Assembly (NCBI RefSeq): GCF_001667925.1
Contig: NZ_LZJR01000069.1
Location: 1-46,828 of the forward strand
DNA length: 46,828 nucleotides
From: Mycobacterium sp. E2479
Lineage (GTDB): Bacteria > Actinomycetota > Actinomycetes > Mycobacteriales > Mycobacteriaceae
Direction of reading: 5' to 3'
Shown here: positions 1 through 9,106 of the stretch, in pieces
Layout: each line of letters begins with the position of its first letter
Position numbering within the stretch: the first letter of the stretch is position 1
Made by a program: the position numbers and the translations under genes
The notes under the pieces: generated by a model
What the model was told of the DNA's origin: nothing
Seen by the model: only the letters and a program-made list of their open reading frames with translations
The model's database searches: none

Positions 1-260
1 GCTGTGGGCCTCCGGCAGCGCGTAGTGGGCGCCCGTGCCCGTGTCGGCGATGCCGGGGCCGGCCTCGCCGGGCGCTGGTATCACGACGATCGGACTTTCG
101 TCCGCCGCATGGGCGAAGGCGTCCCGCAAATGGGCGGCGGCGACCCGCCATCCGTTGGTCGGGAGATCAACGAGCGCGTAGATCAGCGCCCGGCGAGGCC
201 GGCCCCGGCATCGCCGACACGGGCACGGGCGCCCACTACGCGCTGCCGGAGGCCCACAGC
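1..260. repeat. 77-bp perfect inverted repeat at the window edge
   Basis: Bases 1-77 are the exact reverse complement of bases 184-260, and a 106-base loop (78-183) separates the arms. The match stops at 77/184 on the inner side and may continue past the left edge. Read on the minus strand from 183 to 1, the loop and left arm form one open frame containing a DLPTNGW motif. That frame runs in register into the reading of the right arm on the plus strand. The pattern is what a fold-back read or inverted mis-join would give; a real inversion between short repeats is the alternative. Confidence 0.9.
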
Positions 261-1112
261 GAGGCCTGCCGGCGAGCGCTCGATCGCGACCCGGCCCCCG
301 CTACGGTCGTCTCGATGGCCGGAATCCCGCTGCACCAGGCGCCCTCCTTTCCACCGGGCACAGTTCACCTCGCGGTGACCGGGACGTGCATGCACTGGGT
401 CGCCGACGCCGCCGGCTTGCCCTCGAGCGGCTCGGTCTTCCCCGGCTACCCGGACCACGTGGACGAGGACGAGCGACGTGCCTGGCGCGTGGCCGCGGAG
501 CGGCACTGGGAGCGACTGCTCGAGATGCGCGCGGCGGAGTTGACCCCCGGAGGGTATTTCATCGCCGCCATCCCGGCCTCCCCCAAGCCGTGCCCGGACA
601 GGACGGGGCTCTACGTCGAGATCATCGGAGACATGAACCGGCTGCTCGCCGATTGGCGCCGCGCGGGGCGCATCGGCAGCGCCACCGTCGAGGCGGCCGT
701 TGTCCCGGTCTGGTCTCGCACGCTCGACGAGTTCGGGGCGCCCTTCAAGGCGGGCGGCGGGCGCTTCGCCGGCCTCGAGCTCGAGAGTGCCGAGCTGTTT
801 CGTCTCGACAATCCCTACTGGCACGACGATCCCGCGGTGTTCGCGCGGGAATACGTGCAGAGCGTGGCCGCATGGGGAGGGCCGCTCCTCCTCCGTGCGT
901 TCGTGCACGAGGGCGAGGCGTGCGCTGCCGGTCTTCTCGCCGACTTCCTCGCAGAGCTCGAGGAGCGCGTCACGGACGCCCCCGACCGCTACCGCTGGGA
1001 CTACGTCGAGGCCCTCATCATCTGCCGGAAGACGGACGAGGCGGGGCGAGGTCGTGCCCACGTCTCCTCCGCAAGTTCACCAGCGCACCCTGGCGTCGTG
1101 CCTCATGGTTGA
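183..1112 (+). CDS. SABATH-type SAM-dependent carboxyl methyltransferase, 5' end disrupted
   Basis: The protein resembles the salicylate/jasmonate carboxyl methyltransferase (SABATH) family, which methylates carboxyl groups of small acids using S-adenosylmethionine. The visible part carries the segment before and after PPGTVHLAVTG..MHW, matching the family's SVHFxxSSYxLxWLS region, then a long helix ending ELTPGGYF and a C-terminal half rich in W and F. The N-terminal SAM site is not readable in this orientation. A matching DLPTNGW motif (family NDLPxNDF) lies on the opposite strand inside the inverted loop at 78-183. The first in-frame ATG, at 315, is internal to the homologous region and is probably not the native start. 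The gene is absent from the corresponding M. tuberculosis region as I recall it and may be acquired. The family call is fairly secure; the substrate is unknown. Confidence 0.7.
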   Translation, partial: SAPGEAGPGIADTGTGAHYALPEAHSEACRRALDRDPAPATVVSMAGIPLHQAPSFPPGTVHLAVTGTCMHWVADAAGLPSSGSVFPGYPDHVDEDERRAWRVAAERHWERLLEMRAAELTPGGYFIAAIPASPKPCPDRTGLYVEIIGDMNRLLADWRRAGRIGSATVEAAVVPVWSRTLDEFGAPFKAGGGRFAGLELESAELFRLDNPYWHDDPAVFAREYVQSVAAWGGPLLLRAFVHEGEACAAGLLADFLAELEERVTDAPDRYRWDYVEALIICRKTDEAGRGRAHVSSASSPAHPGVVPHG

Positions 1113-1145
1113 TCGATCCGTTTCGCCGCTTAACACGCGCCTGCG

Positions 1146-1174
1146 AACTTCGACGGAGTCGGATACGAAGTTTT
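1146..1174. terminator. Bidirectional terminator between convergent genes
   Basis: A perfect 7-bp stem (AACTTCG / CGAAGTT) with a 13-base spacer is followed by a T run on the plus strand and has an A-rich flank for the opposite direction. It lies between the stop of the methyltransferase and the stop of the cyclase gene, as expected for a shared terminator. Confidence 0.5.
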
Positions 1175-1192
1175 AAGACACCCATACGTCGC

Positions 1193-3871
1193 CTATTTCG
1201 GGGCGGCGTTCAGGTTTGCCCGGGCCTGGTCGATCTGGTCGCATGCATACGTCACCATCTCGGCCGTGGTCATCGTCTGGCCCTTGCGGGCAAGCGGTTC
1301 GTAGCCCTGGTCGCCGAGGACATCGCGGAGGTGGGTAATCGCCGTGTTCAGTTGGGGATAACTCGCACGCGAAAAGAGACTTGCCGCGAACCCGCTGATG
1401 ATCGCGGCCTGTTCGTGGTGTCCGAGTCGGTCCAGTAGCGATACGAGTATTGCCAGCGGGTTCTTTATCAGGGCGGCGTTGCCGATCTCGTAATAGCGGC
1501 CGATCAATACCATCAAAGTCTCGAACGTTCCACTGGGATCACGTTGAGCCGCAACGAGTAATACCGTCGACGCCGACGCCGATTCCATCTGTCGGTTGCG
1601 GCTCTCCTGCGCGATGGTCAGCGATCGGCGTAGCGCGTCGTAAGCCCCCGCGGGGTCGGCATCGTGATAGGCAAGGCCGTGGGACAACAGCGCGAAGCAG
1701 GCCGTACTCGGGCTGCGCGCCGCGTCTGCGGCGGCGAGCAATCCCCGCGCTGCGACCCTCGCTTCATCGCCTCGGCCTAAGAAGTAGTACGCCATCACCA
1801 GAGATGCGCGGGCCACGGTTTGCGGGCCTCCGTATCGACCAATCGCACTGCGGCACATCTCAACCCAACGCTCGCTCTGCCCGGCGTGGGTGTACACAAT
1901 TCCGGTCGAGATTTGCACTTCGTAGAAAGTCTCGTCGAAACCACCGTTGTCCGTTAACGGGCGGCTGGCGTCGAGATAACGGACGGCGTCGTCTGACCGC
2001 CCCGCCGCGTGGCACTGCGCGGCGACCACGTACAGGTGCGCGAGCCGCCGATGGTTCGCCCTTCGTGCAGGTTCGATCATTTCCTCGGCCCATCCGACGG
2101 GCTCGTACTGTTCGGTCATCAGGCCGAGCAGTGTCGCGCAGACGGCGAGCGACGCCGCGCTGTCGACGTCGCCTTGGTCGGCGGCCCAGCGAAATGCGGT
2201 GCGCAGGTTGGGTAACTCGGTGGTGAACCAGTCGTAGGCCTCGCGTTGTCGGGGGCTGTCCCATAGCGCCATGATGTCGGGTTCCCGGCCGGCGTAGTAC
2301 CGCGAATGGGCGGCTCGGGCCTCGAATGCTTCACCGCGGGCCACGAGTTGTTCCTCGGCGAACTGGCGGATGGTCTCCAGCATCGAATACCGGGTCCGTC
2401 CCACTGACTGGTCGACGATCAGCAACGACTTGCGCACCAACGCTTCGAGCAGGTCGAGGACGGCAAGGTCGTCTCTGTCGTCGTATCCCCCTACCGCGCA
2501 AGCGCTTTGCAGATCGAATCCGCCGGTGAACACCGAACACCGCTCGAGTAGCCCCTTTTCGGCATCGTCGAGGAGCTCGAACGACCATGCGACGGCGTGG
2601 CGCAGGGTGTGGTGACGTTCCAGCGCGCGCCGCGAGCCCACCAGCAGACGAAACCGCTGGTCGAGCCGATCCCGCACCTCGCCGGCAGTCATCGACGCCA
2701 TCCGCGAAGCCGCGAGCTCGATGGCCAACGGGATCCCGTCCAGGCGGCGGCAGATCTCCACCACCGCCGCCGCGTCGTCACGTGTAGTCACCGAGAACTG
2801 CCAGGCCTCGCCTTGCGCTCGGTCGACGAACAGCGCCACCGCGGCAGAGTCGGTGCCGGCACCGACATCCAACGAGGGCACCAACCACGCCCGCTCATCG
2901 GCAACCCGTAGCCCTTCGCGGCTGGTCGCCAAAACTTTCACCGTCGCCGATTGCGCCAAGATCGTCTCGACGAGATCGGCCGCAGCCTCACGCAGATGCT
3001 CGCAGTTGTCGATCACCAACAATCGGATCGTGCCGTCCATAGCGGCGGCCAGCGAGTCGCTCATGCTTTTTCCCGGCTGCTGGGCAATGCCCAGCACGCC
3101 CGCGACGGCGTCGGGCACCGCCGCCGGATCGGTGACGGCGGCCAACTCGAAAACCCATATCCCATCCGGGAATTCGTCGACCAGACGTCTCGCAACCTCC
3201 AGTGCCAACCGTGTCTTGCCGACCCCGCCCACGCCGGTCAACGTGACAAGCCGATGCGCTTTCACCGCCGCTTGCACCTCGTCGAGTTCGGCTTCGCGTC
3301 CGATGAAGCTGCTGGTCGCCAAACGCAGATTCCCCGGACTCGCGTCCAGCACCCGCAAGGGCGGAAAGTCGGTCCGCAGGCCGGGTGCGCGGACCTGAAA
3401 CACCCCGACCGGGGTTGGCAGGTCCCGGAGCCGTCGCGCTCCCAGATCGATGAGATCAGCGTCGCTGAGCAGACCGGCAGTCGACTCGGCCAACAGGATC
3501 TGACCGCCGTGCCCGGCCGCCATCACCCGCGCGGCGCGGTTGAGCACCGCGCCGAAATAATCGCCCTCCCTCAACTCGGCCTCGCCGGTCGCAATCCCCA
3601 TCCGCACCGGCAATTCCAGCACCCGCTGCGCGGTCACCGCGGCGTCCACCGCTGCCTTCGGGGAGCTGAATGCCGCACACACACCGTCACCGGTGTGCTT
3701 GAAAAGGAACCCGGCGTGCGCGGCCACAGCGTTACGCAATACCTCATCGTGGGCAACCAGCGCCGAGCGCATCCCCTCGGCGTCGGCTTCCCACCGACGG
3801 GTCGAACCCTCGACGTCGGTGAACAGGAACGTCACCACACCAGAAGGCGGTCCCGCTGCGGACACCCGCAC
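1193..3871 (-). CDS. Class III nucleotide cyclase fused to a STAND/NB-ARC ATPase with C-terminal helical repeats
   Basis: This 892-aa protein opens with a class III cyclase domain (about residues 12-165). The metal-binding aspartates are D19 (FTDVEGST) and D62 (HTGDG), the purine-binding lysine is likely K58, and the transition-state Asn/Arg pair sits in LNRAARV, so it looks catalytically complete. An NB-ARC-like ATPase follows with Walker A GVGGVGKT and Walker B LLVIDNCEHL. The rest is alpha-helical TPR-like repeat. M. tuberculosis has relatives (the Rv0386/Rv1358/Rv2488c group) that end in a LuxR-type helix-turn-helix; I see no such DNA-binding end here. It probably makes cAMP in response to a ligand sensed by the repeats. 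It is monocistronic and divergent from the His-rich membrane gene. Confidence 0.85.
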   Translation of the reverse strand: MRVSAAGPPSGVVTFLFTDVEGSTRRWEADAEGMRSALVAHDEVLRNAVAAHAGFLFKHTGDGVCAAFSSPKAAVDAAVTAQRVLELPVRMGIATGEAELREGDYFGAVLNRAARVMAAGHGGQILLAESTAGLLSDADLIDLGARRLRDLPTPVGVFQVRAPGLRTDFPPLRVLDASPGNLRLATSSFIGREAELDEVQAAVKAHRLVTLTGVGGVGKTRLALEVARRLVDEFPDGIWVFELAAVTDPAAVPDAVAGVLGIAQQPGKSMSDSLAAAMDGTIRLLVIDNCEHLREAAADLVETILAQSATVKVLATSREGLRVADERAWLVPSLDVGAGTDSAAVALFVDRAQGEAWQFSVTTRDDAAAVVEICRRLDGIPLAIELAASRMASMTAGEVRDRLDQRFRLLVGSRRALERHHTLRHAVAWSFELLDDAEKGLLERCSVFTGGFDLQSACAVGGYDDRDDLAVLDLLEALVRKSLLIVDQSVGRTRYSMLETIRQFAEEQLVARGEAFEARAAHSRYYAGREPDIMALWDSPRQREAYDWFTTELPNLRTAFRWAADQGDVDSAASLAVCATLLGLMTEQYEPVGWAEEMIEPARRANHRRLAHLYVVAAQCHAAGRSDDAVRYLDASRPLTDNGGFDETFYEVQISTGIVYTHAGQSERWVEMCRSAIGRYGGPQTVARASLVMAYYFLGRGDEARVAARGLLAAADAARSPSTACFALLSHGLAYHDADPAGAYDALRRSLTIAQESRNRQMESASASTVLLVAAQRDPSGTFETLMVLIGRYYEIGNAALIKNPLAILVSLLDRLGHHEQAAIISGFAASLFSRASYPQLNTAITHLRDVLGDQGYEPLARKGQTMTTAEMVTYACDQIDQARANLNAAPK

Positions 3872-4069
3872 AGAATGTCACACCGGGCGCCCGACCATCC
3901 AGCAAACTGCGACGGACGTTTCCAGACTCTCGTATGCCATCCAGCCAAGGGCCGCGATACACCGGGCGCGCGGAGGCGTTTTCACCCGCTGAGCGGGGCC
4001 TTTACTTCACAGCTTCTACATAAGTAGCGCATAGCGGCCACTACTGTTAACGGCTTCATCATTTGTCTC

Positions 4070-4540
4070 ATGAGTGAAACACCTGAAACCCCCACTGTGC
4101 GGCACTCCACCGCAACTGCACCGGCCGCCGCGGAAGCGGTTGCGGCCTACCGAGCCCCGCGCGTCTTCCAAATCGCCGCGTGGGTCGCCATCGTCGCCGG
4201 GATCGTGTTCATCCTCGCGGTCATCTTCTTCACCGGCTTCATCCTCGGCCACCGCGGCGGCCATCACGGCCACCACCACAAGCACCACCACCACGCGATG
4301 ATGCACCACCGCGGCCCTGGCGGCCCCGGCAACTTCGGTGGCCCGGGCGCACCCGGCGGCCAGGGTGGACAGGGCGGACAAAACGGCCCCGGAGCCACCA
4401 CCACTGCTCCGGCCCCGTCGTCGGGCGTGCGTCCCAGTGGCATGGCCCCGGGTCAGCTCCCGGCGTCGGTGTTCCACTCGGCTGCCACCGCTCATGGCGC
4501 GCCGGGACAGGCGCCGAGCGTCATCGTCCTGACCAACTGA
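4070..4540 (+). CDS. His/Gly/Pro-rich single-pass membrane protein (Rv3705A-like)
   Basis: The 156-aa protein starts MSETPETP, then has one transmembrane helix (about residues 33-58). A histidine cluster follows immediately (HHGHHHKHHHH, then MMHH), and a Gly/Pro/Gln-rich tail ends PSVIVLTN. The His/Met block sitting just outside the membrane suggests metal binding, but no enzyme domain is visible. It is paralogous to the next gene: same MSETPE start, same helix position and the same His block. Gene order matches the proline-rich pair Rv3705A/Rv3706c of M. tuberculosis. Function is unknown. Confidence 0.85.
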   Translation: MSETPETPTVRHSTATAPAAAEAVAAYRAPRVFQIAAWVAIVAGIVFILAVIFFTGFILGHRGGHHGHHHKHHHHAMMHHRGPGGPGNFGGPGAPGGQGGQGGQNGPGATTTAPAPSSGVRPSGMAPGQLPASVFHSAATAHGAPGQAPSVIVLTN

Positions 4541-4558
4541 AAAACCCCATCAACCAGC

Positions 4559-4587
4559 GGCCCGGCGTTCGATGCGAGCGCCGGGCC
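4559..4587 (+). terminator. Hairpin terminator after the first His-rich gene
   Basis: A perfect 9-bp G+C stem (GGCCCGGCG / CGCCGGGCC) with an 11-base loop begins 18 bases after the stop codon and is followed by a weak CCTTGT tract. It separates the two paralogous membrane genes. Confidence 0.6.
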
Positions 4588-4693
4588 CCTTGTCGTTGGC
4601 GGTCAGCGGCGCCTAACCGCAGCATCTCGATTGGCGACATTTTTGACGCCAGCCCCTGTTGGGCACCAGGCATGCGGGGCAATATGGCAAGGC

Positions 4694-5233
4694 ATGAGCG
4701 AGACACCCGAACCACCAGTTGAGCCGACCGCCGAGCCGACGCCGGCCCCCTCAGTCGCCGAGCCACCGCCACCCACCCCGCACCGGGTGCAACCGCCGCG
4801 CCTCTACACCGCGGCTGCCTGGGTGGTGATCGTCGCCGGCGTCGTCTTCATCCTCACGTCGCTGTTCTTTGTCGGCGCCTTCATTTGGAAGCACAACTAC
4901 TACTGCAACCACCACCACCACCACGGCATGTTTCATCCCGGCGGGCCCGGACCGGGCAACGGGCCATGGGGCCCCGGTGGCCCGGGACCCGGCAATGGGC
5001 CGGGGCAGTACGGCGGCCCCGGCGGCGGCTACGGCCCGTGGTACGGCGGGCCTGGTGGTCCGGGGCCAGACAACGGACCGTGGGGATACGGGCCCGGCGG
5101 ACCCGGGCTGATCGTTCCCATGCCCCCGAGCGGTCCGGGCGGCCCCGGCGGACCGCATGCCGGCCCGGGCGTCAGCGGCCCCGGTCAGCCGCCTGCGAGC
5201 CCGCCCCCCGGCGCGCCCGCGCCACGTCCCTGA
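4694..5233 (+). CDS. His/Gly/Pro-rich single-pass membrane protein (Rv3706c-like)
   Basis: The ATG giving MSETPEPP is chosen because it aligns with the start of the upstream paralogue, although the frame stays open 63 bases further. After an acidic, Pro-rich cytoplasmic stretch there is one transmembrane helix (about residues 35-60). The segment YYCNHHHHHGMFH follows, then about 100 residues of GP-rich repeats (PGGPGPGNGP type) and a Pro/Ala tail. The His/Cys cluster next to the membrane suggests metal binding; the repeats suggest an extended cell-wall segment. No known domain is recognised. It is 153 bases downstream of its paralogue and separated from it by a hairpin. Confidence 0.8.
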   Translation: MSETPEPPVEPTAEPTPAPSVAEPPPPTPHRVQPPRLYTAAAWVVIVAGVVFILTSLFFVGAFIWKHNYYCNHHHHHGMFHPGGPGPGNGPWGPGGPGPGNGPGQYGGPGGGYGPWYGGPGGPGPDNGPWGYGPGGPGLIVPMPPSGPGGPGGPHAGPGVSGPGQPPASPPPGAPAPRP

Positions 5234-5460
5234 TAGCGCTCACTTAAGCAGCGCCCGAAATGGGTACTAACCCGTAGTGGGCAACCGATCGCGAGTCGCC
5301 CGCATTTGTTGGACCAGATCAAGATGAGGAGAACACTCGGTTGCGGCCGGAGGATCCGGGGGGCTCACCGCCGTGCTGAAATTGCCTGAAGGAAAGCGGA
5401 TTCGGTACCCGGGCATGCGACCTCGGATGCTGCGGCCCCCGTGACGAGGAGTAGAGCGTA

Positions 5461-6909
5461 ATGACGGAGCGTTTCACGACCAATGACGCCGGTATCGCTG
5501 CGCCGAGCGACGATCAGTCGCTGACGATCGGCCCAGACGGCCCGATCCTGTTGCAGGACCATTACCTGATTGAACAGATGGCGATGTTCAATCGCGAGCG
5601 CATCCCGGAACGTCAGCCGCACGCCAAAGGTGGTGGCGCGTTTGGTCATTTCGAAGTGACCAACGATGTCAGCCAGTACACCAGGGCCGCGGTCTTCCAG
5701 CCCGGCACCAAAACCGACATGCTGGCCAGGTTTTCCACCGTCGCCGGAGAGCGGGGCAGCCCAGACACGTGGCGCGACCCGCGTGGCTTCGCGCTGAAGT
5801 TTTACACCAGCGAAGGCAATTTCGACCTCGTCGGCAACAACACCCCGGTCTTCTTCATGCGTGATCCGTTGAAGTTCCAGCACTTCATCCGGTCCCAGAA
5901 GCGCTTGCAGGCAAGCAATGTGCGTGACCACAACATGCAGTGGGACTTTTGGAGTCTCTCCCCGGAGTCGGCGCATCAAGTGACCTGGTTGATGGGCGAC
6001 CGGGGAATTCCCAAAACCTGGCGGAACATGAACGGCTACAGCAGCCACACCTACAGCTGGATCAACGCCGCCGGCGAGATCTTCTGGGTGAAGTACCACT
6101 TCATCACCGATCAGGGCATCGAGTTCCTGACCCAGGAGGACGCCGACCGGCTGGCCGGCGAAGACGGCGACTATCACCAGCGCGACCTGTTCGAGTCGAT
6201 CGAACGCGGGGATCACCCGAGCTGGACGCTGAAGATGCAGATCATGCCGTACGAGGAAGCCAAGGATTACCGGTTCAACCCGTTCGATCTGACCAAGGTG
6301 TGGCCGCACGGCGACTACCCGCTGATCGACGTCGGCAGGATGACGCTGAACCGCAACGTCACCGACTATCACGCGGAGATCGAGCAGGCGGCGTTCGAGC
6401 CGAACAACACCGTGCCCGGCACCGGCTTGAGCCCGGACAAAATGCTGCAGGCGCGGGGCTTTTCGTATTCGGACGCGCATCGTGCCCGGCTGGGGACCAA
6501 CTACCGGCAGATCCCGGTCAACACCCCCAGAGTCGAGGTGAACAGCTACTCCAAAGACGGGGCCATGCGCATCAACAACGTCTCCGACCCCGTGTATGCG
6601 CCCAACTCCTACGGTGGGCCACACGCCGACCCGGCACGCGCCGCAGAGATCCGCTGGCATGCCGACGGCGACATGGTCCGGTCGGCGTACACGTTGCACG
6701 CCGAGGACAACGACTGGGGGCAGGCCGGCACCATGGTCCGCCAAGTGCTCGACGATGCGGCCAGGGAACGCTTGGCGCACAACATCATTGGCCACGTGTC
6801 CCAAGGCGTCAAGGAGCCGGTGCTGTCGCGGGTGTTCGAGTACTGGCGCAACGTCGATCCCGACCTGGGAAAGAAGGTCGAGGAAGGCGTCCGGGGCAAC
6901 GGGGGCTGA
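5461..6909 (+). CDS. katA: Monofunctional haem catalase
   Basis: The 482-aa enzyme converts hydrogen peroxide to water and oxygen in the cytoplasm. Its length suits a small-subunit (clade 3) catalase. Distal catalytic H54 ([11 protein letters not shown]) and N127 (VGNNTPVFF) are present. The proximal haem tyrosine is in the RGFSY motif ahead of [15 protein letters not shown]. The start has a GAGGAG-type ribosome site upstream (GACGAGGAGTAGAGCGTA). As I recall it, M. tuberculosis has no such gene here (it relies on KatG), so katA is inserted between Rv3706c-like and Rv3705c-like genes. The 227-base leader has no GTTT-N15-17-GGGTA match but contains a GGGTACTAACCC element of unknown meaning. 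Sequestration beside the egt genes gives the locus an oxidative-stress theme. Confidence 0.95.
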   Translation: MTERFTTNDAGIAAPSDDQSLTIGPDGPILLQDHYLIEQMAMFNRERIPERQPHAKGGGAFGHFEVTNDVSQYTRAAVFQPGTKTDMLARFSTVAGERGSPDTWRDPRGFALKFYTSEGNFDLVGNNTPVFFMRDPLKFQHFIRSQKRLQASNVRDHNMQWDFWSLSPESAHQVTWLMGDRGIPKTWRNMNGYSSHTYSWINAAGEIFWVKYHFITDQGIEFLTQEDADRLAGEDGDYHQRDLFESIERGDHPSWTLKMQIMPYEEAKDYRFNPFDLTKVWPHGDYPLIDVGRMTLNRNVTDYHAEIEQAAFEPNNTVPGTGLSPDKMLQARGFSYSDAHRARLGTNYRQIPVNTPRVEVNSYSKDGAMRINNVSDPVYAPNSYGGPHADPARAAEIRWHADGDMVRSAYTLHAEDNDWGQAGTMVRQVLDDAARERLAHNIIGHVSQGVKEPVLSRVFEYWRNVDPDLGKKVEEGVRGNGG

Positions 6910-6941
6910 CCGCACGTCCGTGCGCCTGGCATGATCGCTGC

Positions 6942-7613
6942 ATGACCATGCGGGTTACGCAGGCTGCCCAGATGCGGGGCGCTGTGATGGCCATCGGCTT
7001 GGCCCTGGCCGGAACCGTCGTGGCGCCCTCGGCCGCCGCGCACCCGTCGGAGCCGGGCGTGGTGAACTACGCGGTCCTGGGCAAAGGCTCGGTCGGCAAC
7101 ATCGTTGGCGGACCGATGGGGTGGGAGGCGGTGTTCACCCAGCCCGGGCAAGGCGACTGGGTGGACCTCCCGGAGTGCAACAACTGGGCCGACATTGGTT
7201 TGCCCGAGGTCTACAACGATCCGGATCTGGCGTCGTTCAACGCAGCCCTGACCCAGACGTCGGCCACCGACCAGACACATCTGGTCAAACAGGCCGTCGG
7301 CGTGTTCGCCACCAATGACGCCGCAGGCCGGGCTTTTCATCGGGTGGTGGATCGCACGGTGGGGTGTTCGGGACAGACCACCGCGCTGCATCTGGACAAC
7401 GGCAGCACCCAGGTCTGGTCGTTCGACGGCGGGCCGGCCGGTCCCGCCGACGAGAACTGGACCAAGCAGGAGGCGGGCACCGATCGCCGGTGCTTCAATC
7501 AAACCAGGCTGCGCGAAAACGTGTTGCTGCAGGCGAAAGTGTGCCAATCCGGCAACGCCGGGCCCGCGGTGAACGTGCTCGCCGGGGCGATGCAGAACGC
7601 CCTGGGTCAATAA
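6942..7613 (+). CDS. Secreted/lipid-facing sensor-domain protein (Rv3705c-like, PknH_C family fold)
   Basis: The 223-aa protein has a signal sequence (hydrophobic stretch about residues 12-33, AHPSEP after a likely AxA site). The extracytoplasmic domain has four cysteines (PECNNW, VGCSG, RRCFNQ, KVCQSG), which fits the two disulphides of the PknH extracellular sensor fold. The repeated pattern of NxAxxF near a Trp-Ser motif also fits that family. It follows catalase by 32 bases and may be cotranscribed with it. In M. tuberculosis the homologue neighbours gshA/egtA. The ligand is unknown. ATG at 6942 is taken; a second ATG two codons later is equally possible. Confidence 0.8.
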   Translation: MTMRVTQAAQMRGAVMAIGLALAGTVVAPSAAAHPSEPGVVNYAVLGKGSVGNIVGGPMGWEAVFTQPGQGDWVDLPECNNWADIGLPEVYNDPDLASFNAALTQTSATDQTHLVKQAVGVFATNDAAGRAFHRVVDRTVGCSGQTTALHLDNGSTQVWSFDGGPAGPADENWTKQEAGTDRRCFNQTRLRENVLLQAKVCQSGNAGPAVNVLAGAMQNALGQ

Positions 7614-7634
7614 TCGGGCGATGGGGTACCCGTT

Positions 7635-7661
7635 TTCCCCGTGCACGCAGACCGCGGGGAA
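7635..7661 (+). terminator. Possible hairpin terminator after the Rv3705c-like gene
   Basis: A 7-bp stem (TTCCCCG / CGGGGAA) with a 13-base loop starts 21 bases after the stop codon. There is no strong T tract, so the call is tentative. The rest of the 179-base gap before egtA shows nothing I can name. Confidence 0.3.
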
Positions 7662-7792
7662 GGGAATATGTCGGGGGCATCTGATAGATGAAGCACTAGA
7701 CGAAGTAGTCCGATTATCGTTCGATTAGCTGCCGCAGGGAAGCGGTCCGCAGGGCTATGTGCAGGCTCGCCCGGACCCGAAGGGATCGTGAT

Positions 7793-9106
7793 ATGACGTT
7801 CGCGCCGATCACCCCCGCGGCTTCGCAGTCCGAGTCGCGGGTGGCCGGCGCTGACCCTGCCCCGGAGCTGGACATCGCCGAGCTGGCCGATTCCGCGGCC
7901 GTGGCGCAGTACATCGCCGAGGGGTGTCTGGTGGACGCCCCGCTGGGCCGTATCGGTCTGGAGTTGGAGGCCCATTGCCACGACCGGGCCGACCCGTATC
8001 GCAGGCCGAGCTGGGGCGAGATCGCCGACGTGCTCGACGCGCTGCCCGCGTTGCCCGGGGGCAGCAGGATCACCGTCGAGCCGGGGGGTGCCGTCGAACT
8101 GTCCGGGCCGCCGGCCGACGGCGTAGTGCCCGCTATCGACGCCATGCGCCGGGACCAGGCCGCGCTGCAGCCCGCGTTTGCTGAGGCCGGGCTGGGCCTG
8201 GTATTTCTTGGCGCCGACCCGCTGCGCCCGCCCAGGCGCATCAATCCCGGTGCCCGGTATCGCGCCATGGAGCGGTTCTTCGCCACCAGCCAATCGGGGG
8301 AAGCGGGAGCGGCGATGATGACGTCCACCGCATCGATTCAAGTCAACGTGGACGCCGGGCCGCGGGACGGCTGGGCGGCGCGGGTGCGCCTCGCACATGC
8401 GCTGGGGCCCACCATGATCGCGATAACGGCGAACTCGCCGATGCTGTGCGGTGAATTCACGGGCTGGGTGTCGAGCCGGCAGCGAGTGTGGGGTCAGATG
8501 GACTCGGCACGCTGCGGACCCATCCTGGGCGCCAGCGGAGACGACCCTGGCACCGACTGGGCCCGGTATGCGCTCAAGGCCCCGGTGATGCTGGTGCACA
8601 ACCCCGACGCCGAGGCGGTCACGCACTGGGTGCCGTTTGCCGACTGGGTCGACGGCCGCGTGTTGCTCGGGGATCGCCGACCCAGCGTCGCTGACCTGGA
8701 GTACCACCTGACCACGTTGTTCCCGCCGGTGCGACCCAGGCAGTGGCTGGAGATCCGTTACCTCGACAGCGTGCCCAATGGGCTGTGGCCCGCGGTGGCG
8801 TTCACCATGGCGGTCCTGCTCGATGATCCGGCCGCCGCCGACACCGCGGCCGAGGCGGTCGAACCGGTTGCCACCGCCTGGGACACCGCGGCCCGGGTGG
8901 GGCTGCGGGATCGGCGACTGTACTTGGCGGCCAACGCGTGCCTGGCCGTCGCCGCCGCCAAAGCCCCGGCCGAAATCGGTGATTCGATGCAGCGGTTGGT
9001 CCGCCTCGTCGAACAAGGCCGCTGTCCCGGCGACGAGTTCTCCGACCAGGTGATCGAGCACGGCCTCGCGCCCACAGTGGCGCGACTGGCGCAGGGGGAG
9101 CTGTGA
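7793..9106 (+). CDS. egtA: EgtA, glutamate-cysteine ligase of ergothioneine synthesis
   Basis: EgtA joins glutamate and cysteine to give gamma-glutamylcysteine, the sulphur donor for EgtB. The 437-aa protein has the GCS2-type fold. It carries [10 protein letters not shown] near residue 60 (metal/ATP-binding acidic strand), the [13 protein letters not shown] substrate strand, and [11 protein letters not shown] in the second half. ATG at 7793 follows a purine-rich GGGATCGTGAT. Its stop overlaps the GTG of egtB by four bases (GTGA), so translation is likely coupled. It opens a five-gene operon with the same order as M. tuberculosis Rv3704c-Rv3700c. Confidence 0.95.
   Translation: MTFAPITPAASQSESRVAGADPAPELDIAELADSAAVAQYIAEGCLVDAPLGRIGLELEAHCHDRADPYRRPSWGEIADVLDALPALPGGSRITVEPGGAVELSGPPADGVVPAIDAMRRDQAALQPAFAEAGLGLVFLGADPLRPPRRINPGARYRAMERFFATSQSGEAGAAMMTSTASIQVNVDAGPRDGWAARVRLAHALGPTMIAITANSPMLCGEFTGWVSSRQRVWGQMDSARCGPILGASGDDPGTDWARYALKAPVMLVHNPDAEAVTHWVPFADWVDGRVLLGDRRPSVADLEYHLTTLFPPVRPRQWLEIRYLDSVPNGLWPAVAFTMAVLLDDPAAADTAAEAVEPVATAWDTAARVGLRDRRLYLAANACLAVAAAKAPAEIGDSMQRLVRLVEQGRCPGDEFSDQVIEHGLAPTVARLAQGEL

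Noticed and set aside
183..1061. 292-codon minus-strand open frame over the methyltransferase
   Set aside because: The plus frame carries the family motifs; the minus product is Arg/Gly/Ala-rich shadow sequence.
5262..5266. GGGTA upstream of katA as a SigF site
   Set aside because: No GTTT at 15-17 bases upstream, so it fails the pattern used for the others.
5365..6915. 516-codon open frame antisense to catalase
   Set aside because: It mirrors the catalase gene, whose protein motifs are unmistakable; the antisense product has no recognisable domain and arises from G+C-rich codon bias.
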